Part shown: positions 25,969 to 35,181 of the stretch, in pieces
Layout: each line of letters starts with the position of its first letter
How positions within the stretch are numbered: the first letter of the stretch is position 1
Assembly (NCBI RefSeq): GCF_900162725.1
Contig: NZ_LT799418.1
Span: forward strand, 2,397,434 to 2,461,433
Source: Parabacteroides sp. Marseille-P3160
GTDB lineage: Bacteria > Bacteroidota > Bacteroidia > Bacteroidales > Tannerellaceae
Reading direction: 5' to 3'
Length of the DNA stretch: 64,000 bases
Made by a program: the position numbers and the translations under genes
The notes under the pieces: generated by a model
What the model saw: the letters and a program-made list of their open reading frames with translations, nothing else
The model's database searches: none
What the model was told of the DNA's origin: nothing

Positions 25969-28332
25969 ATGAAAATAATAGGCTTGGCGTTACGTGCGGT
26001 TTTGCATTTCAGGTCATATACCATAATTAATATATTGGGATTGGCTCTCAGCCTGGCTTGTGTCATCATTCTTTTCAGGTATGTGAACAGCGAATTTAAT
26101 GTGGACCGTTTCCATGAAAAATCGGATCGAATCTATGTAACAACTTTGGACGGATATAGCCCATCCGGGAAGACTCTATTCCAAGGGGCATTCAATCCGG
26201 GAAAAGAAACTTCATACAGAGATATAACAAAGGCATCGGGTATAGAAAAAAGTACTCAGTTCAGTTTGTACGAAAATGAAAAAATCATATCCGGGAAAAA
26301 AGAATTTGAAATAACCGCATTGGTAAGCGATAGCAATTTCCTGGATATCATGACTTATCCCGTCGCTGAAGGACTGTCCAATATCAAGCGTCCCGATGAG
26401 ATTATTGTAACATCTTCTTTAGCCCAAAAACTATTCGGGAAAGAGTCGGCTGTCGGAAAATCAATTCATTATGAAAAAGATAATAAAGAACTGGTGATCG
26501 TGGGCGTGATGAAAGAACCGCAAACCAAAAGTAGTCTTGATTTCGACCTTATTATGTTCAACCAATCGGAATCTTTGATATTGTTGAATCCGGTGGGTTT
26601 AGTTTTGCTTTTCCCGAATGTTGATTATCAGAAGATAAATGAAGAGTATAAAGACTTTTTCCACATGGAATATTGGAATATGGACCTTCGTTTCCAGCTT
26701 TATCCTCTATCTGAGGTATATTTAAGCAAGGGTATAGTATCTACGGTTTTTAAAACGGCGGATTATAAATACATTCTGATTTTGACTGGTGTCGGTTTTT
26801 TATTATTGATTGTCGGAGCCGTTAATTTCATCAATATCTATTCGGTTATCTTGTCGAGGCGCGGACGTGAATTGGGAATGAAAAAAGTATTCGGAGCGGA
26901 CGGGTTCTCTATTTTCATCCAGTTGACGGTTGAATGTATGGCAATGATCGGTGTCGCCTTGATAATCGCATTAGCTCTGACTGAAACGGCTGGTCTATAT
27001 ATTAGTAAGGCCTTAGGAGTCGATCAGGTATCAGACCTGAAATTTGATGTTGCGCTTCTGCTCTCTTTTTTATTTCTTATCCCTGCGATCGCGGCTTTCT
27101 CCCAGTTCATTCGTTATCACTATTCAACGCCGATAAAATCATTGCAAAGTGTGGGAAACACAGGAGGTCGTGGTTTTTCCCGTAAGGCTTTTTTATTACT
27201 CCAGTATGCTATCACCATTTTTATGATCATTATCTCTGCCTTTTTCATGAAACAACTTCATTACATGTTGAATGCAGACCTCGGATATAAGACAAAAGAC
27301 ATTATTAAAGTATCTTTTCAATATAAAGACAGGGAAGTCATCAAACAGCAGATGTCCGCATCTCCTCTCTTTAGCGGTTGGACGTGCGGACAAAGTCCGA
27401 ATTATATATACCCCGGTACGGAAAATCAGATGAAATTCAGTTCAGGCGATAGCGGCATGAAGAAAGTAACCCTACTTGGCACTTCAAACGAATGGATGGA
27501 TCTATTCGATATCAAACTGATCGAAGGACGGCGTTGGGACGATAGCAAAGAACTTTCCGAGAGCAATCTGATAATAAGTAAATCGGCTTGTAAGTATTTT
27601 GGAATAAAAGACATTAACGATGCCAAATTAGAGGGAGAACATCCGATATGGCTTCGATTAGATAATCCTAATTATAGTAATCTTTCTTACAAAGTGGTAG
27701 GAGTAGTCAACGATTTCTATGTATCGCATTTGGGGCGGGAACAATATCCTGTGGTTATGTATTATTCCGCTGGCTTTTATCAAGGTATAATGAAGGATGA
27801 TCTTATTGTAATCGCATCCATTCTTCCCGGACATAAACAAGAAGCTCTGAAATTCCTGAAGAAATTACATGACGAGACGGTTGGAGATGGATTTAAATAC
27901 ACGTTTGTGGAAGATGAAGTGCATGATATGTATAAAGAGGATAAAAAGGTGTCAACCATTTATACGATTTTTACCGTCATTGCGATTCTTGTTTCTTCGC
28001 TGGGTTTGTTCAGTATATCGCTATTTGATGTACAGCAACGTTATAAGGAGATTGCGATACGTAAAGTCAATGGAGCGACCTTTCCTGTTATCGTCCGGAT
28101 ATTAGTGAAGAAATATTTGATATTACTCTGCCTCGCTTTTGTTATTGCGGCACCTTTAGCATGGCTCGGCATTCATTCTTATCTGAAAGATTTTGCCTAT
28201 AAAACACCTATGTCTTGGTGGTTATTTGTCCTTGCTTTTATTGTGACGGCGGCAATATCCTTACTCACACTCCTGTTCCAGGTTCGAAAAGCGGCAAATG
28301 TCAATCCGGCGGAAATCTTGAAATCAGAATAA
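25969..28332 (+). CDS. MacB/FtsX-type ABC transporter permease 3
   Basis: A 787-residue permease, more divergent than the other three. It has a first helix (IINILGLALSLACVIILF), a periplasmic domain, an FtsX block (RRGRELGMKKVFGADGF), a second periplasmic domain, and a final FtsX block (QRYKEIAIRKVNGATF) ending VNPAEILKSE. Because it sits in the tolC-adaptor operon it is probably the permease of the complete tripartite pump. The remnant of an ATPase gene follows, so the working ATPase may be supplied by the gene at 32646. Confidence 0.88.
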   Translation: MKIIGLALRAVLHFRSYTIINILGLALSLACVIILFRYVNSEFNVDRFHEKSDRIYVTTLDGYSPSGKTLFQGAFNPGKETSYRDITKASGIEKSTQFSLYENEKIISGKKEFEITALVSDSNFLDIMTYPVAEGLSNIKRPDEIIVTSSLAQKLFGKESAVGKSIHYEKDNKELVIVGVMKEPQTKSSLDFDLIMFNQSESLILLNPVGLVLLFPNVDYQKINEEYKDFFHMEYWNMDLRFQLYPLSEVYLSKGIVSTVFKTADYKYILILTGVGFLLLIVGAVNFINIYSVILSRRGRELGMKKVFGADGFSIFIQLTVECMAMIGVALIIALALTETAGLYISKALGVDQVSDLKFDVALLLSFLFLIPAIAAFSQFIRYHYSTPIKSLQSVGNTGGRGFSRKAFLLLQYAITIFMIIISAFFMKQLHYMLNADLGYKTKDIIKVSFQYKDREVIKQQMSASPLFSGWTCGQSPNYIYPGTENQMKFSSGDSGMKKVTLLGTSNEWMDLFDIKLIEGRRWDDSKELSESNLIISKSACKYFGIKDINDAKLEGEHPIWLRLDNPNYSNLSYKVVGVVNDFYVSHLGREQYPVVMYYSAGFYQGIMKDDLIVIASILPGHKQEALKFLKKLHDETVGDGFKYTFVEDEVHDMYKEDKKVSTIYTIFTVIAILVSSLGLFSISLFDVQQRYKEIAIRKVNGATFPVIVRILVKKYLILLCLAFVIAAPLAWLGIHSYLKDFAYKTPMSWWLFVLAFIVTAAISLLTLLFQVRKAANVNPAEILKSE

Positions 28333-28364
28333 TTTGTTTTAAACAATATAAAAACATTACAATC

Positions 28365-28427
28365 ATGATTAAAACAGAGAATTTACAAAAGTATTTTTCA
28401 ACAGGAATTAATCTTGAAATAAAATAG
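28365..28427 (+). pseudogene. Remnant of an ABC ATPase gene
   Basis: Twenty codons from ATG to TAG. MIKTENLQKYFST matches the start of the intact ATPase at 32646 ([13 protein letters not shown]), and the last residues GINLEIK resemble its NINIQIK with an internal deletion. The upstream stretch also resembles that of the intact gene. The rest of the gene is gone, and permease 4 starts 10 bp later. Confidence 0.75.
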
Positions 28428-28437
28428 GGAACTAATT

Positions 28438-30789
28438 ATGCTGATACATTATCTAAAAATAGCGATCCGGAGTATTCTCCGGGACAAAGGATATTCAATC
28501 GTCAATATCCTGGGACTGTCGATAGCGATAGCCTGTTGTTTTCTGCTCATCTTCTGGGTGAAGTTTGAAATGAGTTTTGAAAACTGTTATCAAAAAGCCG
28601 ACCGGACATACCGTTTGATGGAAGTGGAAAAACGGACGGATGGCTTGCATCATTCCCTTTGGATCCGGCCGGGGATTGCGGATGACTTGAAGAGTAAGTT
28701 TCCGCAAATCGAGGCGGCGACGTATCTGTACAACGAGCGTTTACCCCTGATTGAAAAAGGAAAAGAGGGAGATGGTATTATGGCGAATGTCGTAAATGCC
28801 AATGAAGATTTCCTGCGTATGTTCGACTATGAATACGTAGAAGGATCGCCACAGAGTGTGGCGCAGGAAAGAGGATGCCTCTTGTCGGAAGAGGCCGCTC
28901 ATAAGTTTTTTGGAAACGAGTCGGCAATAGGTAAAACTCTCTCGTTCGCATCTGAGGAAGGCTATACTATTAAAGCAGTGGTCAAGCTTCCTAAAAATAC
29001 ACAAGTCCGGTTTGACCTTTTAAATGTTGCCGGCCAAATTGGCTATGGCGTACATTATGTTATGTTGAAAGAGCATACGGCTCTGAGTCCGGAATTAAGG
29101 AAACAGATTGCAGATTTCCTTTCCACGACGAAAGAAACTAAAAACACGCTGGTTTTACAGCCGCTTCGGGATATTCATTTGCATTCGCCTAAGGAAGTAG
29201 CGGTCAACTCAGACGATATTGTTTACGGTAATTTATCGCAAATCTATTTTTTCTCGGTGGCCGTGTTGCTTATTCTTTTTATAGCCATTATCAATTATGT
29301 AAATACTTCAATTGCCCGTGCGATGAACCGGATGAAAGAAGTAGGCGTACGCAAGGTAACCGGAGCCAACAAACGGCAGTTAATTGATCGTTTTTTATTT
29401 GAATCGTTTATCATGTCGCTTGTATCCGTACTCTTCGCTTTGATGCTGGTGAAACTTTTATTCCCGGAATTCAGCCAGGTGATGGGGAATCAGATTGTAT
29501 TCGATTTTGATGGGGCATCTATTGGAATTGCGATTCTTGTTTGCCTTTTGATTACGATTTTGTCCGGCGGATATGCAGCCTTTTATTTATCGTCTTTTAG
29601 TCCGATTACTATCTTCAGAGGTGGTTCCAAGACCGGATCGAAGGATCGATTACGAATGGTCTTGGTTGGTATCCAGTTCTTCTTATCCGTGGGTGTTCTG
29701 ATCTGTACCTTTGTGATGTATAAACAGATCCATGCCATCTTCAACGCCGAGACGGGAGTCGACCGGAAGAATATCCTCGTCTTGGAAACTTCGTTGTGGT
29801 ATCAGGCGGAAGATTTTATAAAGATTATCAAGCAGGAGAATCCGAATATCCTTGAGGCAACGATCGCAGGCAGCGCTCCCTATAACTCTTCCTGGGGATA
29901 TAGCGGTGTCTCCTGGGAAGGGTGTAAAGAAGATGTCAAAGAGATGGAATTTACGCAAATCTTTTGCGACCATAATTATGCGAGTACATTTGGTTTACAA
30001 ATGCTGGACGGACAATTTATTCCGCCCGGACTGACCTGGTGGCAATACGCGGAAGCCAAATCATTTAACATCGTTATTAACGAATCGTTCAAAAAGCTGA
30101 TGGGAGAGGAGAATCCGATCGGGATTACAGTCTTTTATGGCTGGGGGATGAAAGGGAAAATTATCGGTGTTGTAAAAGACTTTAATTTCAAACCATTGAA
30201 AGAGAATATCAGTCCTTTGATTATTAGTTTTAATCCGGAATCCTGTATGAGTCTGTTCATTAAAACAACCGGTAAGGACAAACAAAAGACGTTAGATTAT
30301 ATCCTGGCGAAATATAAAGAAATGAAGCCCGACTATGCCAAACGTCCGGTGATGTATCATACGGTAGAAGACGACTATAATAAGATGTATGAAGTGGAAC
30401 TTCGTACGGCAGGTATGCTTTCGGTATTTTCCATTATCTCCTTTGTCCTTTCGTTATTGGGAATCATCAGCATGATTTCATTTATGATTGAGAAACGGAC
30501 GAAAGAAATCGCGATCCGTAAGATCAATGGTGCAACTATTCTGGATATCATCCGGCTTTTTGCAGGGGATATCTTAAAGATAGCGGCGATTGCTTCCGTC
30601 ATTGCGATCCCGATCAGCTACCTGCTGATGGCGGAATGGTTGCAGGATTACGTCTATCGCACGCCGTTGAGTTGGTGGATCTTTCTATTGATTCCTTTCT
30701 TCCTGATGTTGATCACCTTTCTGGTCATAGCCGTACAAGTCTATTATACAGCCCGGCAAAATCCTGTGGAATCATTAAGAAGTGAATAA
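28438..30789 (+). CDS. MacB/FtsX-type ABC transporter permease 4
   Basis: A 783-residue permease, the closest intact relative of permeases 1 and 2. It has the first helix IVNILGLSIAIACCFLLIFW, FtsX block one with RMKEVGVRKVTGANKRQL, the conserved GVDRKNILVLET start of the second periplasmic domain, block two with KRTKEIAIRKINGATI, and the end QNPVESLRSE. It leads a permease, TonB-like lipoprotein and propeller-lipoprotein set matching 14418-21193. No promoter is obvious just upstream, so it may be read through from the sigma-54 tolC unit. Confidence 0.88.
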   Translation: MLIHYLKIAIRSILRDKGYSIVNILGLSIAIACCFLLIFWVKFEMSFENCYQKADRTYRLMEVEKRTDGLHHSLWIRPGIADDLKSKFPQIEAATYLYNERLPLIEKGKEGDGIMANVVNANEDFLRMFDYEYVEGSPQSVAQERGCLLSEEAAHKFFGNESAIGKTLSFASEEGYTIKAVVKLPKNTQVRFDLLNVAGQIGYGVHYVMLKEHTALSPELRKQIADFLSTTKETKNTLVLQPLRDIHLHSPKEVAVNSDDIVYGNLSQIYFFSVAVLLILFIAIINYVNTSIARAMNRMKEVGVRKVTGANKRQLIDRFLFESFIMSLVSVLFALMLVKLLFPEFSQVMGNQIVFDFDGASIGIAILVCLLITILSGGYAAFYLSSFSPITIFRGGSKTGSKDRLRMVLVGIQFFLSVGVLICTFVMYKQIHAIFNAETGVDRKNILVLETSLWYQAEDFIKIIKQENPNILEATIAGSAPYNSSWGYSGVSWEGCKEDVKEMEFTQIFCDHNYASTFGLQMLDGQFIPPGLTWWQYAEAKSFNIVINESFKKLMGEENPIGITVFYGWGMKGKIIGVVKDFNFKPLKENISPLIISFNPESCMSLFIKTTGKDKQKTLDYILAKYKEMKPDYAKRPVMYHTVEDDYNKMYEVELRTAGMLSVFSIISFVLSLLGIISMISFMIEKRTKEIAIRKINGATILDIIRLFAGDILKIAAIASVIAIPISYLLMAEWLQDYVYRTPLSWWIFLLIPFFLMLITFLVIAVQVYYTARQNPVESLRSE

Positions 30790-30804
30790 TTAAAATAGAA
30801 AAAC

Positions 30805-31236
30805 ATGAAAAAGTGGATGACGTTTTTTTTATTAGCTATGATCGTTGCCTGTCATAATCCGAAAAAAGAGAGTTTGCCGGTGGTAGATGAAAATGTGGAG
30901 AATCAACCGTTCCGGACGGAAGAAGATACCACTATTTATGCTTCCGCTTCCGATGTTGAAACAACAGCTATACTTGAAAATGCGCAAGCATATTTCCGAA
31001 CGAATAACAAATATAAGGATTGGGATCAGAAGGATAAGAAGACGGTGATTGTCCAATGTGTCGTTGAAAAAGACAGCACGGCTTCCAATATTCAAGTTCG
31101 GGGATGTGGAAATAAAGAATTGGATAATGAGGCGATCCGTCTGATTAAAGAAGCGAAAATTACTCCGGCAGAAAAAGGAAACAGAAAGTTGGTCCGCTCA
31201 CTTTGGACCATTCTCGTACATTTTCCTGCGGAATAA
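30805..31236 (+). CDS. Lipoprotein with TonB C-terminal-like domain, paralogue
   Basis: 143 residues. Lipoprotein signal MKKWMTFFLLAMIVACHNPK with lipobox IVAC, then an acidic linker and a TonB C-terminal pattern (VVEKDSTASNIQVRGC, LDNEAIRLIKEAKITP, LWTILVHFPAE). It is clearly paralogous to 16817-17248, including the shared FRTNNKYKDWDQKD stretch. It sits 15 bp after permease 4 and before the propeller lipoprotein. Same uncertainty about function as its paralogue. Confidence 0.75.
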   Translation: MKKWMTFFLLAMIVACHNPKKESLPVVDENVENQPFRTEEDTTIYASASDVETTAILENAQAYFRTNNKYKDWDQKDKKTVIVQCVVEKDSTASNIQVRGCGNKELDNEAIRLIKEAKITPAEKGNRKLVRSLWTILVHFPAE

Positions 31237-31271
31237 ATCGAATGAATGAAGAGATAATTTAATAAAATCGA

Positions 31272-32603
31272 ATGAAATACATACAATTCTTATTTGTTTT
31301 CTTGTTACTGATTGCTTGTGGCGGAGGAAAGAAGCAATCGTTGGAGATGGAAGTGAAGCAGGAAATTGCTTTGCAGGAAGAGACGCTCACGAACGGTGAG
31401 ATCGCGACCTTGGAGGTTGCCGAAAAACCGGAAGTGCGTCATGTTGATCCGGCGAATCCTCCCGTCAGCTTGGATGTATCCGGACAGTTCCGGACAAAAG
31501 CATTTGATTTAAGTCACTATTTTTCTACGGTTAAGTATGTAAAGCTAAAGCATCCGAAAGCATCCGAAGGTACTTCTTTTTTCCTTCCGCAAGGCATGGT
31601 GATGATTTCCAATGTGGCGAATCTTCCATCGCCGGTAATCTTCCCTTCTGTTCGGGTGAAGGATAATTGGGTGATTGTCGGAAATATGCAGGGACTGTAT
31701 TGTTATGACAAAGCCGGCACTTATCAATACACGATCTTATCCGCAAAGAATCCGCCGGATGCAACTATTGATCTGAATTTGGCAGATGGCCTCTTAGCAG
31801 GTTTTACAATTGTCGGAGACATTTGTTTATATGCCTCCGTCACCAAAGGTCAGGCTAGCGTTCATTTCTATAATCTGAAAACGCGTCAGGAAGAATATAA
31901 AAGGATGCTTGTGACCCATCAACCTTTGCTTTTAAATCCGAAACATAAAACTTTTATCGATTATGATTATAAATTGATCGATGACAAGCAGAGTCCTTTT
32001 ATGTATTCTCTGAATGCCAAAGGTGATACGTTGTGCCGTTTTTTGAATCATAATATGTTGCCGATCGTTAAGGGATCTACCTATCATAATCCGGGCAGTT
32101 CGGATCTATATTACTGGAAAGATCAGTTGACCGTCAGACAGATCGGGAATGATACGGTTTACCGGTTTACTTCGGAGAATAGGATCTGTCCTGCTTATGT
32201 TTTTTATGCCGGCGCACATCAGGCGACGATTCAGGATCTGATGCAAGGCAAGCAGGAAGGCAAGCGGATTCCGCGGGATTTGAAGGAGACCGACCGGTTT
32301 CTATTGTTCTCATTAGGTAGTTCAATCCTTTACTATTATGACAAAATAGAGCAAGCGCTTTATCGGGCCGGAAATACGGAAGAAAAGGGACGGGTATTGA
32401 TACAGAACTCAATAACCGAAGGAATCCCAATCTATCTGGAGAATCTTACCTGTGGAGACGGGTACATATATACCTTGTGTTCAGAGCCGTCATTGAAACA
32501 CTTGTCCGAAGATGCACGACTATCTAAAGAACAGCGGGATAAGGTAGCTGCGCTGCGTGATGAAATGGCAGATGGAGAATTTCTTCTGATGTACATGAAA
32601 TAA
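31272..32603 (+). CDS. Beta-propeller-like lipoprotein, paralogue
   Basis: 443 residues. Lipoprotein signal MKYIQFLFVFLLLIACGGGK (lipobox LIAC). The core starts with FDLSHYFSTVKYVKLKHPKA, like its paralogue at 19733, and late motifs include KETDRFLLFSLGSSILYYYD and EQALYRAG. It fits the Bacteroidetes 6-bladed propeller group only by pattern. It is the last gene before the intact ATPase, probably in the same transcript. Confidence 0.68.
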   Translation: MKYIQFLFVFLLLIACGGGKKQSLEMEVKQEIALQEETLTNGEIATLEVAEKPEVRHVDPANPPVSLDVSGQFRTKAFDLSHYFSTVKYVKLKHPKASEGTSFFLPQGMVMISNVANLPSPVIFPSVRVKDNWVIVGNMQGLYCYDKAGTYQYTILSAKNPPDATIDLNLADGLLAGFTIVGDICLYASVTKGQASVHFYNLKTRQEEYKRMLVTHQPLLLNPKHKTFIDYDYKLIDDKQSPFMYSLNAKGDTLCRFLNHNMLPIVKGSTYHNPGSSDLYYWKDQLTVRQIGNDTVYRFTSENRICPAYVFYAGAHQATIQDLMQGKQEGKRIPRDLKETDRFLLFSLGSSILYYYDKIEQALYRAGNTEEKGRVLIQNSITEGIPIYLENLTCGDGYIYTLCSEPSLKHLSEDARLSKEQRDKVAALRDEMADGEFLLMYMK

Positions 32604-32645
32604 ATTAGTATTCATTTTTTTATAAAACTTAAATACGTTACAGTT

Positions 32646-33320
32646 ATGATTAAGACAGAGGATTTACAAAAAGTATTCCGCACCGACGAAGTAGAGACCT
32701 GGGCATTGAATAATATCAACATACAGATCAAAGAGGGTGAATTTGTGGCTATTATGGGGCCTTCAGGCTGTGGAAAATCCACCTTGCTGAACATCCTGGG
32801 GTTACTGGACAATCCGACCGGAGGAAAATACTTTCTGAACGGAGTAGAGGTGAGCTCCTATACCGAATCGCAGCGTACCAAGCTGCGTAAAGGTGTGATC
32901 GGCTTCGTTTTTCAGAGTTTTAATCTGATTGATGAATTGAATGTCTTTGAAAACATCGAACTTCCCCTGCTTTACTTGGGCGTTTCCGCCTCGGAAAGGA
33001 AACGGAAAGTAAACGAGGTGATGAACCGGATGCAGATCACCCATCGTGAAAAGCATTTTCCGCAGCAGCTATCCGGTGGACAGCAACAACGGGTTGCCAT
33101 TGCCCGGGCGGTCGTGGCCAATCCGAAGCTGATCCTTGCCGATGAACCGACCGGTAATTTGGATTCCCGCAACGGGAAAGAGGTCATGGATTTGCTGACC
33201 GAACTGAATGGCGACGGAACGACCATCGTCATGGTCACGCACAGCCAGCATGATGCCGGTTATGCCGGACGAATCATCAACTTGTTTGATGGCCAACTGG
33301 TTTCGGAAGCAAGGTTATAG
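32646..33320 (+). CDS. MacB/LolD-type ABC transporter ATPase
   Basis: A 224-residue ATP-binding subunit. Walker [10 protein letters not shown] (about 39-47), Q-loop VFQSFNL, signature LSGGQQQR, Walker [11 protein letters not shown], and H-loop MVTHSQHD are all intact. It belongs to the group that pairs with MacB/FtsX permeases. As the only intact ATPase in the cluster, it probably serves all the nearby permeases. It ends the cluster; a 36-bp repeat flanking the hip module begins 37 bp later. Confidence 0.93.
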   Translation: MIKTEDLQKVFRTDEVETWALNNINIQIKEGEFVAIMGPSGCGKSTLLNILGLLDNPTGGKYFLNGVEVSSYTESQRTKLRKGVIGFVFQSFNLIDELNVFENIELPLLYLGVSASERKRKVNEVMNRMQITHREKHFPQQLSGGQQQRVAIARAVVANPKLILADEPTGNLDSRNGKEVMDLLTELNGDGTTIVMVTHSQHDAGYAGRIINLFDGQLVSEARL

Positions 33321-33356
33321 AATCCTTAATGCCGTTTCCGTTGATTTGCCTTTGTA

Positions 33357-33392
33357 TGACGGAGGAAGAGGCTAAATGTCCAAAAAGAGCCT
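33357..33392 (+). repeat. 36-bp direct repeat, left copy flanking hipBA
   Basis: The 36 bp starting TGACGGAGGAAGAGGCT match 35128-35163 at 34 of 36 positions in the same orientation. It contains a short inverted pair (GAGGCT and AGCCTC). The two copies bracket the hip genes. Confidence 0.65.
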
Positions 33393-33475
33393 CTACTTCT
33401 TTTTGCTTTCTCTAAAAGTGGTGCCGCCAGAAAGAGAACTTTTAACGTACTCCATCGTAAGGAACGGGAACTTTT

Positions 33476-34414
33476 TTATGTGTTTAATATTGCAGACCTA
33501 TTCAGAATAAGCTGTTTATATTCGTCCTTCATTTTGTCAGGCATAAGAGATATGTCTATAAATTCATACCATTGGGGCAATACTTTCCTGAATTTATCAT
33601 AGACATTTTCAATTGCCTTTCCATCTACCTTAAAGCTTTTTAGAAGATTATCAAAGTCTGCTCTTTTTAGCTTCCGCTTCTTGCCGTTTAAGGGCAAAGC
33701 CAGTTCCTCATTATCTTCGGGTATAACCAATTTCGTAGATAATAAATCATAAGCAGGAGCAAATGTATATTCCCCCATTCCTTTATAAAGAGAGAAGTTC
33801 TTCAAATGCATATCTGCATTTCCTGTCAGATAGCAGAATAGTAGAACTTCAAAGTAATTAATCAAGTCCAATACTGGATAGACTGAATATTCTACAATTT
33901 TTTTCGCTATTTGTTCATGTGAACCCTTATATTTTTGTTCTGTCAGCTTCTCTGTCAATTGGCACATGTCTTCCATTGGAATTTTACCGCCTTTTTTATC
34001 CCGGTCGATTCGTTTTGTGATATAAGTCAATGAACCGTCTCTGAAACGTATTAGAGAATGAGGAACGGTTTTTATTTTTGTCAACTCTGCCAAATGCATG
34101 GTTAAGTCTTCATTTTCGGGAAGATTGGCATATTGTTCTGTTTGAGGTTTCAGGATATAGCCTCCCCATAAGCCGACTATTGTAAAACGCTTCTCTCCGC
34201 TTTTTTCCTTCTCTAACTCGACAGAAAGTTTTGGTTGTACGCCCGTAATCGTTATTTGTGAACGGACAACCTCTAAAGCCAATGATTCTATGTCTGCTTT
34301 ACTGTATGGAAGAACAGGGGGGGTAACAGTTCCAAATATTTTCTTTGAACATTGGGGATGAAAGTCTGTCTGTCCCTCTTCAAGTGGCTGATAACAATAT
34401 AAACATCTTTGCAT
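33476..34414 (-). CDS. HipA-like kinase, C-terminal catalytic protein
   Basis: Toxin subunit of a HipBA-type system; E. coli HipA phosphorylates glutamyl-tRNA synthetase, and the target here is unknown. The 312 residues form the kinase half: ITGVQPKLSVE (nucleotide loop), ILKPQ (Lys), GNADMHLKNFSL (catalytic Asp/Asn), and PAYDLLST (metal-binding Asp). An N-terminal C-x2-C...C motif (RCLYCYQPLEEGQTDFHPQC) could bind zinc, which is unusual for HipA. The HipA N-terminal domain is encoded separately just upstream, a split common in Bacteroidetes. Confidence 0.85.
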   Translation of the reverse strand: MQRCLYCYQPLEEGQTDFHPQCSKKIFGTVTPPVLPYSKADIESLALEVVRSQITITGVQPKLSVELEKEKSGEKRFTIVGLWGGYILKPQTEQYANLPENEDLTMHLAELTKIKTVPHSLIRFRDGSLTYITKRIDRDKKGGKIPMEDMCQLTEKLTEQKYKGSHEQIAKKIVEYSVYPVLDLINYFEVLLFCYLTGNADMHLKNFSLYKGMGEYTFAPAYDLLSTKLVIPEDNEELALPLNGKKRKLKRADFDNLLKSFKVDGKAIENVYDKFRKVLPQWYEFIDISLMPDKMKDEYKQLILNRSAILNT

Positions 34415-34425
34415 AATACTTAAGA

Positions 34426-34740
34426 TTAAAAGGGTTGAACGCTAACAGCACCAATGCAATCTTTACAACAAGCAAGCAGTAAAGACATTCTATCCCGGTT
34501 ACTTATTTTCCAGTTCTTCTCGGCAATATCCAATAGCCATCCTTCGGGTATCAGTCCGTCAAAGAAAGGATGCAATACATTACTAATATAAGGCTTGTCT
34601 GTTAGAGGTAAAGTTAAGCTGATCGGTTCCACTTTTTCGCTGGTCAAATAGTCCGCATCATACTCAAACTTATATCCGTTTTCATCCTCCGTCAGAATAC
34701 CTGCAAATGTATTGTACATGTAAATCTTGGCTTGTTTCAT
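34426..34740 (-). CDS. HipA N-terminal domain protein
   Basis: A 104-residue protein equal to the N-subdomain of HipA (IYMYNTFAGILTEDENGYKFEYD; PISLTLPL; LHPFFDGLIPEGWLLDIAEKN). It starts in a 4-bp overlap with the hipB stop (ATGA) and ends 11 bp before the kinase gene. Presumably it assembles with the kinase half to form one HipA. Confidence 0.83.
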   Translation of the reverse strand: MKQAKIYMYNTFAGILTEDENGYKFEYDADYLTSEKVEPISLTLPLTDKPYISNVLHPFFDGLIPEGWLLDIAEKNWKISNRDRMSLLLACCKDCIGAVSVQPF

Positions 34741-34961
34741 GGCTCTATTAGATTAGTCCTGTCCATCGGTACAACACCGATTTGCATTCCGAACAGCCTT
34801 AAAACTTGGTTTACTTTGTCCATTTTCAGGGTTTCTTTCCCTTGTTCCAGTTCACGCAGAAAACGAAGCCCTACGCCTGCTTTTTGTGCGAACTCTTCAC
34901 GTGATAATCCAAGTGCTTTGCGCTTGGTTTTTACATATTCGTTTAATGGTAGATTATTCAT
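34737..34961 (-). CDS. HipB-like XRE-family antitoxin
   Basis: A 74-residue helix-turn-helix protein (LGLSREEFAQKAGVGLRFLRELEQGKETLKMDKV), the expected antitoxin and autorepressor. First gene of the three-gene operon. Palindromes with ACCC and GGGT arms upstream (34968-35059) are likely operators. Confidence 0.86.
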   Translation of the reverse strand: MNNLPLNEYVKTKRKALGLSREEFAQKAGVGLRFLRELEQGKETLKMDKVNQVLRLFGMQIGVVPMDRTNLIEP

Positions 34962-34967
34962 ATTCGA

Positions 34968-35059
34968 TACCGTTTCGGGTACAAATATAAGAATATTATT
35001 TAATAAACACCCGAGAGGGTATTTAAATATGAAAAACCAAAGAACGATACCCGAAGGGT
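34968..35059 (-). promoter_or_regulatory. hipBA promoter with three HipB-type operators
   Basis: Three dyads with ACC(C)/GGGT arms: TACCGTTTCGGGTA (34968-34981), ACCCGAGAGGGT (35009-35020) and ACCCGAAGGGT (35049-35059), about 40 bp apart. On the minus strand a TATATTTG -7 box (34982-34989) abuts the first dyad, so a bound repressor would cover the transcription start. Multiple operators are normal for HipB. Confidence 0.55.
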
Positions 35060-35127
35060 TATCTATTGGAGGAAATTTAACAGATAATACGATTTTTGAT
35101 TATTTTTTATTTGCTAATGAGTTTCGA

Positions 35128-35163
35128 TGACGGAAGAAGAGGCTGAATGTCCAAAAAGAGCCT
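35128..35163 (+). repeat. 36-bp direct repeat, right copy flanking hipBA
   Basis: The 36 bp starting TGACGGAAGAAGAGGCT match 33357-33392 with two substitutions. It lies upstream of hipB and just before the 22-bp array at 35182. Confidence 0.65.
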
Positions 35164-35181
35164 TGCGACGACCTGAAAAAG

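Noticed and set aside
33321-33475. Terminator or transposon end after the ATPase
   Set aside because: Only weak inverted segments beyond the 36-bp repeat; no transposase or convincing stem with a T-run.
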